Below are positions 1 through 4,849 of a DNA stretch of 6,807 nt, piece by piece. Position 1 is the stretch's first letter; each line of letters begins with the position of its first letter. Below the pieces are notes generated by a model. It was not told the DNA's origin. It was given only the letters and a program-made list of their open reading frames with translations, and searched no databases. The DNA is from an uncultured Asticcacaulis sp. (GTDB lineage Bacteria; Pseudomonadota; Alphaproteobacteria; Caulobacterales; Caulobacteraceae). The stretch is from the NCBI GenBank assembly GCA_946482045.1, contig CAMLPZ010000235.1, positions 1-6,807 on the forward strand, read 5' to 3'. The translations under genes were made by a program, and so were the position numbers.

Positions 1-318
1 CAGGCCGCCGCCGTCCATTCGGGCACGCAGCGGACCTTTGTCGGCCGCATCGTCAAGGACGGTGCGGAAGCCTCGGTCATCGGCCACGGCAATGGCCTGA
101 TCTCCAGCGCCATCGAAGCGCTGAACGATCATTACGGCCTGGCGCTCGAAGTCCTCGACTACGGCCAGCACGCCCTGACCAAGGGCTCGCTCAGCCAGGC
201 GGTCGCCTATATCGAATGCCGCACGGCCGATGATCGCCACGTCTTCGGCATCGGCATCGACGACGACATCGCCACGGCCAGCGTCAAGGCGGTGTTGAGC
301 GCCGCCAACGGGCTGTAA
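1..318 (+). CDS. leuA: 2-isopropylmalate synthase, C-terminal regulatory domain (5' partial)
   Basis: The window opens inside this gene; 105 codons to the TAA at 316-318 remain. LeuA condenses acetyl-CoA with 2-oxoisovalerate in the first committed step of leucine synthesis, in the cytoplasm. What is present is only the C-terminal regulatory/dimer domain (LeuA_dimer), which binds leucine for feedback inhibition. Landmarks are the glycine turn GHGNGLISSAIEAL (residues 32-45 here), LDYGQHALTKGS a little later, and the closing GIGIDDDIATASVKAVLSA, all close to the family pattern (GNGPI..., LDY.EHAL..G, GVGID.DI.TASLKAV.SA). The catalytic TIM barrel lies upstream, outside the window. The pattern fits the longer LeuA type in which this domain follows the barrel. 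Homocitrate or citramalate synthases share the domain, but the match to LeuA is closer. No convincing terminator follows, so read-through into the next gene is possible. Confidence 0.88.
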   Translation, partial: QAAAVHSGTQRTFVGRIVKDGAEASVIGHGNGLISSAIEALNDHYGLALEVLDYGQHALTKGSLSQAVAYIECRTADDRHVFGIGIDDDIATASVKAVLSAANGL

Positions 319-373
319 CCGCAGAAAAATCTTGCCTGTCCGGCCTCATCGCCCTATTCCTTAACGCAAGGGC

Positions 374-380
374 AAGGGGG
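374..380 (+). promoter_or_regulatory. Shine-Dalgarno sequence fixing a GTG start
   Basis: AAGGGGG lies 8 bases before the GTG at 389, and no ATG in that frame lies nearby, so this site decides the start of the two-helix membrane protein. The preceding bases GGCAAG (371-376) are complementary to CTTGCC (331-336) just after the leuA stop, and AGGGC (369-373) is complementary to GCCCT (351-355). Alternative folds of the spacer could therefore partly hide the site. That last point is inference. Confidence 0.6.
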
Positions 381-388
381 ATCAGGCC

Positions 389-898
389 GTGGACGGCAGC
401 GACAAAGCGACCAATCGGATCGAGGCGGAAGACCTGCCGCGCATTCTGAAAGAGACCGAGCGGCGTATCAAGCGCGGCGCTCTCGGTCACTGGCTGGCGA
501 CCAATACACTTTCAAGCTTCGCCAACTGGTTCACCACACTGACGCTGATGGGCGGCTTCCTGGTCTCGGTGCTGGCAGCGATTCCGATCGTCCTGCCGGA
601 GGTCTACAGCCAGTATGAAACCCCGATCAACCTCGCCATCTTCATCCTGGCCAGCCTGACCTCCATCCTGTCGGTCTTCCAGACGGTTTTTCGCTGGAGC
701 GAGCGCGCCCAGGTCCACCGCAGCGCCGCCAGCCACTACACCAACGCACGGCGCCAGCTCGAAGTCCTGCTGATCCACGTGCCGTACGATGTCGACGAAC
801 TGGAAGACCTGCTGGTCCACCTGACGCACCTCAGCGACACAACGCCGTCCGTGCCGACCGGCATCTGGAAAAAAGCCGTCCGCGCCACCAGCGACTAA
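389..898 (+). CDS. Two-TM membrane protein, probable SLATT-domain family
   Basis: A 169-residue protein with a GTG start supported by a strong purine-rich ribosome site. The N-terminal ~45 residues are charged and helical (LKETERRIKRG). Two hydrophobic helices follow at about residues 48-70 and 78-101, and then an amphipathic C-terminal helix with W103, H110, Y117 and the RRQLE stretch at 121-125. This plan, two helices then a conserved helix with an H...Y...RR.LE pattern, matches SLATT (SMODS- and SLOG-associated two-TM effector) and DUF4231-like proteins. In nucleotide-signalling conflict systems these are proposed pore-forming effectors. Here no nucleotidyltransferase, SLOG or other sensor gene is adjacent: leuA is upstream (70-base gap) and a nuclease converges from the other side. 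Family assignment is by pattern only. A generic small inner-membrane protein of unknown role is the alternative. Base composition resembles the neighbours, so there is no visible sign of recent transfer. Confidence 0.72.
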   Translation: MDGSDKATNRIEAEDLPRILKETERRIKRGALGHWLATNTLSSFANWFTTLTLMGGFLVSVLAAIPIVLPEVYSQYETPINLAIFILASLTSILSVFQTVFRWSERAQVHRSAASHYTNARRQLEVLLIHVPYDVDELEDLLVHLTHLSDTTPSVPTGIWKKAVRATSD

Positions 899-1408
899 TC
901 ACTGTGACCTGCGATAGTCCGATGGCCGATGGAAGCCGTGCGCCCAGGCGCCCGCCCTGGCTTTTTTCGCGGCAACTTCGTCGATGACATAACGCGTCGA
1001 ATAGCGGCGATAGGCGACCGCGTAGCCCCTGCGCACCATTTCACGACCAAGATCGCGCCCATCCGCCAGCCGGCAAATGGCGACTACCCGTCCGTAAGCG
1101 TCGATGTCCTGCCGTACGCACACCACGGACTGGCCCTTGACGAGCTGCCGCAAGTGCTGAAGCGCCGCCTGCCCGCACTTCATCCGGCCGCAGGTCTGCC
1201 TGTACTCGAAGGCGTCGACGCCGAACAGACGCACCTGCCGCCCATTGATCGTCAGGCTGTCGCCGTCGTCGACATGCACCATGCCCCGCAGCGTCTGTGC
1301 CTCGGCCGGCCCTGTAAGTGCCAGCACACACAGGGTAACCCAAAGTGATCGCAGAAGTGTAAGCCGGCTGGTTGCCATTTGGCCAGAAAGCCGGTAATGC
1401 GCCGCCAT
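899..1408 (-). CDS. Secreted thermonuclease-like (SNase) endonuclease
   Basis: A 169-residue staphylococcal-nuclease-fold protein, expected to cleave DNA/RNA phosphodiester bonds with Ca2+ outside the cytoplasm. The start chosen is the ATG at 1408, because AAAGGA lies 7 bases upstream; the in-frame GTG at 1414 is too close to that site. The N-terminus is a long signal peptide with a hydrophobic core (LWVTLCVLAL) and probable cleavage at AEA-Q near residue 37. Numbered from this ATG, the catalytic set is intact: D48 and D50 in the DDGDS loop, R60, D65 and E68 in VRLFGVDAFE, and R107 in DAYGR, corresponding to D21, R35, D40, E43 and R87 of the S. aureus enzyme. Four cysteines (C73, C78, C97, C112) in the mature part could form disulfides. 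The closing sequence (YAVAYRRYST, then E, AKKARAGAW) is typical of alphaproteobacterial exported thermonucleases. Its TGA stop abuts the TAA of the convergent SLATT-like gene. The physiological substrate is unknown; nutrient scavenging from DNA is one possibility. Confidence 0.9.
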   Translation of the reverse strand: MAAHYRLSGQMATSRLTLLRSLWVTLCVLALTGPAEAQTLRGMVHVDDGDSLTINGRQVRLFGVDAFEYRQTCGRMKCGQAALQHLRQLVKGQSVVCVRQDIDAYGRVVAICRLADGRDLGREMVRRGYAVAYRRYSTRYVIDEVAAKKARAGAWAHGFHRPSDYRRSQ

Positions 1409-1415
1409 GTTCACA

Positions 1416-1421
1416 TCCTTT
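1416..1421 (-). promoter_or_regulatory. Shine-Dalgarno sequence deciding the nuclease start
   Basis: On the minus strand AAAGGA ends 7 bases before the ATG at 1408. The in-frame GTG at 1414 would leave only one base between site and start, so the ATG is preferred. Confidence 0.6.
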
Positions 1422-1428
1422 GCCCAAA

Positions 1429-1438
1429 ATCACGTGAT
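1429..1438. promoter_or_regulatory. Perfect 10-base palindrome ATCACGTGAT in a divergent spacer
   Basis: ATCACGTGAT is its own reverse complement and lies 20 bases upstream of the nuclease ATG, in the 195-base spacer between the nuclease and the divergent EamA transporter. Such a site suits a dimeric regulator. The half ACGTGATGA (1432-1440) recurs upstream of dapA at 5812-5820. The regulator is not identifiable, and operator function is inference. Confidence 0.3.
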
Positions 1439-1485
1439 GATTCAGCTCGATATTCTGTCCAAGCTCACTTGGGCTTGCAAGGCCG

Positions 1486-1503
1486 TGCGCATTAACCTGC
1501 GCA
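1486..1503. repeat. Paired TGCGCA palindromes (TGCGCA-n6-TGCGCA)
   Basis: TGCGCA, itself palindromic, occurs at 1486-1491 and 1498-1503, separated by TTAACC. The unit can be read as a direct repeat with a 12-base period or as a 6-bp hairpin with a 6-base loop. A related GGCGCA follows at 1512-1517. It lies between the divergent nuclease and EamA genes and could be a tandem operator. Function is inferred only from position. Confidence 0.3.
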
Positions 1504-1534
1504 AACAAAAGGGCGCATAGGTACCATTACCCTC

Positions 1535-1555
1535 CGCCCGCTTACCAAACGGGCG
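1535..1555. repeat. Inverted repeat CGCCCG/CGGGCG in the EamA leader
   Basis: CGCCCG (1535-1540) and CGGGCG (1550-1555) form a perfect 6-bp stem with a 9-base loop, about 48 bases before the EamA ATG at 1604. No T-run follows, so it is not a typical intrinsic terminator. It could be a leader hairpin or a protein site. Confidence 0.25.
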
Positions 1556-1603
1556 CGACGAAAACTCTTGATCAGGCGCCCCTCCTCCATCCGGTTTCCT
1601 GAC

Positions 1604-2578
1604 ATGAGCGCTACTCCCCAGACACAAAACGGCACAGCCTCCTGGCTTCACACCTGGGGCGGTTACATCATGGCCGGATTGGGCGCCTTTCTGTTTGCCA
1701 GCAAGGCCATCTGGATCAAGCTCGCCTATGAATACGATATCGATGCTTCAACGTTGCTAACGCTACGGCTGGTGCTGGCGACGCCCTTCTTCGTCCTGGG
1801 CGGCCTCCTTACCTGGTTGCGCAACCGCAAGCTGGGTATCGAAGGTCCGCCACCCGTCAGGACGCGCCCGGACCTCTACGCCAAGGCGCTGGCGGTCGGT
1901 GCCCTGGGCTACTGGTTCGCAAGCTATACGGACTTCGAAAGCCTGACCACCCTGTCGCCGGAATTCGAACGGCTGATCATCTTCACCTACCCCCTGTTCG
2001 TCATTCTGTTCGGCGCGCTCTTCTTCGGACAGACCCTGCGCGTCAATGCCTTGTGGACCTTCGCGATCGCCTATGCCGGCATCGGCCTGATCTTCGTCAC
2101 CGACCTGCACGAGCATGGCTCCGCGATCGTGGCCGGCACGCTGTGGTGCATGGCGTCTTCAGTGTCGTTCGCCCTTTATCTCCTGCTGGCCAAGCCTCTG
2201 ATCGCGCGCCTGGGGCCGTCGCTATTTACCTCATGGGCGATGAGCGGCGCGGCCATCGCCACCTTTGCGCACTTCTTCCTGACCCACAGTGTCAGCGACA
2301 TCGTTCTCAATGCGCCCTTGATGTGGCTGGTGCTGGGCCTCGCTATCGGCGCAACGGTCGCTCCCAGCTACCTCACCAATTTTGCTCTCAGCCGGATTTC
2401 GTCCCAGGCCAATGCCGTCATCAGCTTTATCAACCCGATTTTTACCCTCGGCATGAGCGTGCTGATCCTGCGCCAGAACGCCACCCTGGCCGACCTCGCC
2501 GGCACGCTACTGGTCGTCACCGGCGTCGGTCTGTACACCTGGCTGGATCAACGCGCAAAACAGGCTCAGCCGGCCTAA
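1604..2578 (+). CDS. EamA/DMT-superfamily inner-membrane transporter
   Basis: A 324-residue protein with about ten hydrophobic helices (roughly 22-40, 50-71, 92-110, 124-141, 149-166, 174-198, 205-227, 238-256, 268-290, 296-314), in two five-helix halves as in the drug/metabolite transporter superfamily. Characteristic pieces are the first helix GAFLFASKAIWIKLAY, the SPEFERLIIFTYPLFV segment that precedes helix 4, and the second-half SQANAVISFINPIF, the usual proline-containing helix. Family members export amino acids, nucleosides or other metabolites by antiport; the substrate cannot be read from the sequence. The chosen ATG gives a short polar N-terminus but lacks a good ribosome site. An in-frame TTG at 1568 is less likely. 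An ATG at 1670, preceded by GGGGCGG, is a credible shorter alternative that begins right at helix 1. The gene is divergent from the nuclease and convergent with folK. Confidence 0.88.
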   Translation: MSATPQTQNGTASWLHTWGGYIMAGLGAFLFASKAIWIKLAYEYDIDASTLLTLRLVLATPFFVLGGLLTWLRNRKLGIEGPPPVRTRPDLYAKALAVGALGYWFASYTDFESLTTLSPEFERLIIFTYPLFVILFGALFFGQTLRVNALWTFAIAYAGIGLIFVTDLHEHGSAIVAGTLWCMASSVSFALYLLLAKPLIARLGPSLFTSWAMSGAAIATFAHFFLTHSVSDIVLNAPLMWLVLGLAIGATVAPSYLTNFALSRISSQANAVISFINPIFTLGMSVLILRQNATLADLAGTLLVVTGVGLYTWLDQRAKQAQPA

Positions 2579-2579
2579 A

Positions 2580-2624
2580 GCGATATGCCGATAGATTGTG
2601 AGCGGCTTTCGGCTTAAATATCGC
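2580..2624. terminator. Imperfect hairpin between convergent EamA and folK
   Basis: GCGATAT (2580-2586) pairs with ATATCGC (2618-2624). The adjoining GCCG (2587-2590) pairs with CGGC (2610-2613), leaving a 4-base bulge (TTAA) on one side and a 19-base loop. It starts 2 bases after the EamA stop and ends 8 bases before the folK stop, as expected for a bidirectional terminator. There is no real T-run on either strand (only TTT on the minus side), so it may be weak, or may only protect the 3' ends. Confidence 0.35.
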
Positions 2625-2632
2625 GACAACAG

Positions 2633-3178
2633 CTAGGCCAAGGGATAGGCGTCCGCGCCGATTTTGGCGGCCTTCCAGAGGGTTGCAGCCGTTTCCCCAA
2701 GCACAGGATGATACCAGCCGGGCAGGATTTCTGCCAACGGCCCCATGACAAAGGCGCGCTCATGGGCACGCGGATGCGGCAGTATAATGCCGTCTTCATT
2801 CATAATTGTCAGGCCATAGGCAATAAGATCGAGGTCTAGAACCCTCGGTGCATTCCGTTTTTCACGTACCCGTCCGGCGCTGTATTCGACTTCATGCAGG
2901 AGACTTAGCAATGCCGCCGGCGAAAGCTCCGTCTCGACTTGTATAACTGCGTTCACGTACGGCGGGTCCGAAGTATCGGGCCAGGCGAGCGACCACCACA
3001 GAGATGAAATTCTGTTAACAATCAGTCCCCGCTCCTGCAATGTCTTGACAACATGCGCAAAAGCTTGCGATGCAGACTGACGCGCAGGGAAAGCAGCGGC
3101 GGACGGCAGGTTGGAACCGTAGGCAATGAGAATTGCCGCGTTGTCGTCGTCGCGTGGCCTGGGCGAAATTTGAGCCAT
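2633..3178 (-). CDS. folK: 2-amino-4-hydroxy-6-hydroxymethyldihydropteridine pyrophosphokinase (HPPK)
   Basis: A 181-residue cytoplasmic enzyme that transfers pyrophosphate from ATP to 6-hydroxymethyl-7,8-dihydropterin, the step before dihydropteroate synthase in folate synthesis. HPPK landmarks occur in order: AYGSNL (19-24), SSLWWS (58-63), YVNAVIQVET (74-83), LLSLLHEVE with the GRVR turn (102-105), NAPRVLDLDLIAYG (109-122) containing the two magnesium-binding aspartates D115 and D117, LPHPRAHERAFVMGPL (133-148), and a final P near 158. Length is slightly above the usual ~160 residues because of an N-terminal tail before residue 15. The frame stays open upstream to 3595, but that part only mirrors the NYN gene; the ATG at 3178 fits the family and leaves 21 bases to the divergent NYN start. 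The ribosome site is weak (AAAGAA). The gene looks somewhat richer in A/T than its neighbours. The aldolase and synthase genes of the pathway are not in this window. Confidence 0.92.
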   Translation of the reverse strand: MAQISPRPRDDDNAAILIAYGSNLPSAAAFPARQSASQAFAHVVKTLQERGLIVNRISSLWWSLAWPDTSDPPYVNAVIQVETELSPAALLSLLHEVEYSAGRVREKRNAPRVLDLDLIAYGLTIMNEDGIILPHPRAHERAFVMGPLAEILPGWYHPVLGETAATLWKAAKIGADAYPLA

Positions 3179-3199
3179 ATTTCTTTGAAAGTTATTGGA
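3179..3199. promoter_or_regulatory. 21-base divergent start region shared by folK and the NYN gene
   Basis: Only 21 bases separate the folK ATG (minus strand) from the NYN ATG (plus strand). Neither side has a strong Shine-Dalgarno sequence: AAAGAA for folK, at best GAAAG for NYN. Two complete non-overlapping promoters cannot fit, so promoter elements must lie in the opposing gene, or transcripts must be leaderless or nearly so. The geometry is seen directly; the consequence is inference. Confidence 0.5.
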
Positions 3200-3778
3200 A
3201 TGAGTTTCTACCCGACGGATCGTATCGCGCTTTTCATCGACGGTGCCAATCTTTATTCCGCCGCCAAAGCCCTCAACTTCGACATCGACTACCGCAAGCT
3301 GCTGGACGAATTCCGCAAGCGCGGCATTCTGATCCGGGCCTACTACTATACGGCCCTGGTGGAAGGTGACGATTATTCGCCCATCCGCCCGCTGGTCGAC
3401 TGGCTCGATTATAATGGCTTTGCCCTGATCACCAAGACGGCCAAGGAATATGTCGACAGCCAGGGCCGCAAGCGCTGGCGCGGCGATATGGACATCGAAA
3501 TCGCCTGCGACATGATGGAAATGGCTGAACACGCCGACCATCTGGTGCTGTTTTCGGGCGACGGTGATTTCCGCCGGCTTATCGAAGCGGTCCAACGCAA
3601 GGGCGCGCGCGTCACCGTAGTGTCGACCGTGAAGTCGTCGCCGCCGATGACCTCCGATGAACTGCGGCGTCAGGCGGACACCTTTGTCGATCTGGCCGAC
3701 CTGGCGTCTGTGATTGGCCGTCCGCGCCAGCAGCAGAACAATCCGAAGTTCCCACAGGACGATTTCGACGACGCTTAA
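3200..3778 (+). CDS. NYN/LabA-like PIN-fold domain protein, putative ribonuclease
   Basis: A 192-residue soluble protein consisting almost entirely of one NYN (LabA/DUF88) domain, a PIN-like nuclease fold. Visible motifs are the first strand with the leading acid, ALFIDGANLY (residues 10-19, D14 and N17), the central KRWRGDMDIEIACDMMEMA (91-109, D96, D98 and D104), and LVLFSGDGDFRRLIEAVQ (115-132, D121 and D123), followed by the strand GARVTVVS. The acidic residues expected to hold Mg2+ are therefore all present, and an active RNase is plausible. The C-terminus is a short polar tail (RQQQNNPKFPQDDFDD), perhaps an interaction tail. NYN proteins are proposed to act in RNA processing or decay, but the substrate here is unknown. 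The start at ATG 3200 is chosen because the domain begins 9 residues later; the frame is open further upstream only as the mirror of folK. It is divergent from folK with a 21-base gap. Confidence 0.87.
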   Translation: MSFYPTDRIALFIDGANLYSAAKALNFDIDYRKLLDEFRKRGILIRAYYYTALVEGDDYSPIRPLVDWLDYNGFALITKTAKEYVDSQGRKRWRGDMDIEIACDMMEMAEHADHLVLFSGDGDFRRLIEAVQRKGARVTVVSTVKSSPPMTSDELRRQADTFVDLADLASVIGRPRQQQNNPKFPQDDFDDA

Positions 3779-3807
3779 AGTTCTGTATCGCCTCAGGCTC
3801 CCACCAT

Positions 3808-3824
3808 GTGAGCGGTAACCTCAC
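3808..3824. repeat. Small inverted repeat GTGAG/CTCAC after the NYN gene
   Basis: GTGAG (3808-3812) and CTCAC (3820-3824) can form a 5-bp stem with a 7-base loop. CCAC (3801-3804) and GTGG (3831-3834) could extend it beyond an internal loop. It lies 30 bases after the NYN stop. No T-run follows, so a terminator is possible but weakly supported. Confidence 0.2.
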
Positions 3825-3842
3825 GGTTTCGTGGCTTTACCA

Positions 3843-3876
3843 ATTCCCCTATTGCGTGTTTATTTATGGGGGGAAT
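3843..3876 (+). repeat. Inverted repeat ATTCCCC/GGGGAAT in the TPR-gene leader
   Basis: ATTCCCC (3843-3849) and GGGGAAT (3870-3876) are perfect complements around a 20-base, A/T-leaning loop. The repeat ends 6 bases before the Shine-Dalgarno sequence of the TPR gene. If transcribed it would form a 5' leader hairpin next to the ribosome site; if not, it may be an operator. Function is inferred from position only. Confidence 0.3.
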
Positions 3877-3882
3877 GGCGAT

Positions 3883-3887
3883 GGAGG
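3883..3887 (+). promoter_or_regulatory. Shine-Dalgarno sequence deciding the TPR-protein start
   Basis: GGAGG lies 6 bases before the ATG at 3894, an excellent fit. It favours this start over the in-frame GTG at 3831, whose extra 21 residues do not look like part of the domain. Confidence 0.7.
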
Positions 3888-3893
3888 CAGGCG

Positions 3894-4349
3894 ATGCTCA
3901 GCATTGATCGGCTTTTCGGACAGGCAAATAAAGCGCGGCGGGACGGCCACTACGCCGATGCACGCGCCAGTCTCGACGCGTTGATTCTTATCGCCCGCCG
4001 TCAGGCCAATGACATCCTATGGGCGCAAGCCTTGACGATAAAGGCTCAGGTGGAATGCGACGACGATCACGCCGTCGCGGCGGTTCCCCTCTATGAACAA
4101 GCGGTCAAACTCTATCGCCAGACCTCGGATGTGCTGGCCCTGGCCGCGACCCTGCGCCACCTAGGCGACACCTATCAGTCTTGCGAAGAATACGACGAGG
4201 CGTCGGCGCGCTATGAGGAAGCGCTGACCATCTATCAGGCTGTCGGCGATGAGGTGGAAGACGCCACACCGGTGACCGACGAAGATCGTCTGCGTGAAGC
4301 CTTGGCGCAATGCCGCAGTGCCTGGACCTACCCGGACCAGGCCGGCTAA
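3894..4349 (+). CDS. Small tetratricopeptide-repeat (TPR) protein
   Basis: A 151-residue protein with no signal peptide or membrane helix, so probably cytoplasmic. Most of it consists of helix-turn-helix TPR units. The clearest runs from about residue 84 to 117 (AATLRHLGDTYQSCEEYDEA then ARYEEALTIYQ), with the canonical L-G-Y...Y.EA...YEEAL pattern. A second, less regular unit spans about 44-77 (WAQALTIKAQVE, then AVPLYEQAVKLYRQ). The N-terminal ~40 residues (FGQANKARRDGHYADARASLDAL) look like another degenerate repeat. TPRs mediate protein-protein contact; no catalytic motif is present and the partner cannot be read from the sequence. The acidic C-terminal section (VGDEVEDATPVTDEDR) is linker-like. 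The gene lies 115 bases after the NYN gene on the same strand and converges on smpB with a 6-base gap. I do not recognise a named homologue. Confidence 0.8.
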   Translation: MLSIDRLFGQANKARRDGHYADARASLDALILIARRQANDILWAQALTIKAQVECDDDHAVAAVPLYEQAVKLYRQTSDVLALAATLRHLGDTYQSCEEYDEASARYEEALTIYQAVGDEVEDATPVTDEDRLREALAQCRSAWTYPDQAG

Positions 4350-4355
4350 CCTAAG

Positions 4356-4832
4356 CTAACCCTTATCCCGCATCAGGCGCGCCTTGTCGCGCTGCCAGTC
4401 GCGCTTGGCCTCGGTTTCGCGCTTGTCGTGGATCTTCTTGCCCTTGGCCAGGGCGACCTCGAGCTTCACCAGGCCCTTGTCGTTGAAGTACATCTTCGTC
4501 GGGATCATGGTGTAGCCGTCGCGCTGCACGGCCGCCATCATCCGCCCAATCTCCTTGCGATGCAGCAGCAGCTTGCGCACGCGGCGCGGCTCGTGGTTGA
4601 AGCGATTAGCCTTGGAATAGATCGGAATGTCGGCATTGACGAGCGCGATTTCGTCGCCGTTTTCGATGCTGACATAGGATTCGGCGATATTGGCGCGGCC
4701 CTGACGCAGCGACTTGACCTCAGTGCCCGTCAGCACAATGCCGGCCTCGATCGGATGTTCGAGGAAGTAGTCGAAGCGTGCGCGCCGGTTATCAGCGATC
4801 ACCTTATAATTGGAAGCGTCTTCGTTGGCCAT
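4356..4832 (-). CDS. smpB: SsrA-binding protein SmpB
   Basis: A 158-residue protein, the usual SmpB length. SmpB binds the tRNA-like domain of tmRNA (ssrA) and brings it to stalled ribosomes for trans-translation. The beta-barrel core is recognisable from [11 protein letters not shown] (residues 16-26), [17 protein letters not shown] then [16 protein letters not shown], and [26 protein letters not shown]. The basic C-terminal tail, [20 protein letters not shown] then ARLMR (about 131-155), is the part that reads the empty mRNA channel in characterised SmpB. It follows dapA by 17 bases on the same strand, so co-transcription is likely. No clear Shine-Dalgarno sequence is visible in that gap. 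The ssrA gene itself is not in this window. Confidence 0.96.
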   Translation of the reverse strand: MANEDASNYKVIADNRRARFDYFLEHPIEAGIVLTGTEVKSLRQGRANIAESYVSIENGDEIALVNADIPIYSKANRFNHEPRRVRKLLLHRKEIGRMMAAVQRDGYTMIPTKMYFNDKGLVKLEVALAKGKKIHDKRETEAKRDWQRDKARLMRDKG

Positions 4833-4849
4833 AAGGGGTCTTAGATAGG

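Noticed and set aside
512..829. 105-codon minus-strand frame opposite the SLATT-like gene
   Set aside because: The Gln/Asp/Val-rich antisense translation has no motif. The plus-strand frame has membrane helices and a ribosome site.
1041..1508. 155-codon minus-strand frame overlapping the nuclease
   Set aside because: It is out of frame with an SNase gene that has all its catalytic residues. Its composition is Arg/Ala-rich and shows no domain.
2053..2601. 182-codon plus-strand open frame overlapping the second half of the EamA gene
   Set aside because: The Arg/Pro/His-rich translation is typical of an out-of-frame reading. The EamA frame is intact with all its helices.
3053..3199. Upstream extension of the NYN protein by 49 residues
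   Set aside because: This part overlaps the folK N-terminus antisense and reads as Arg-rich, without similarity to NYN proteins. The ATG at 3200 places the domain's first strand at residue 10.
2633..3595. A 320-codon open frame that would extend folK far upstream on the minus strand
   Set aside because: The extra N-terminal ~139 residues are the antisense mirror of the NYN gene and resemble no HPPK extension. The HPPK domain begins just after the ATG at 3178.
3831..3893. GTG start at 3831 giving a longer TPR protein
   Set aside because: The ATG at 3894 has a textbook GGAGG 6 bases upstream. The extra segment would cover the leader hairpin and adds no TPR-like sequence.
4428..4844. 138-codon plus-strand open frame opposite smpB
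   Set aside because: It is antisense to a complete smpB and has no ribosome site or known motif.
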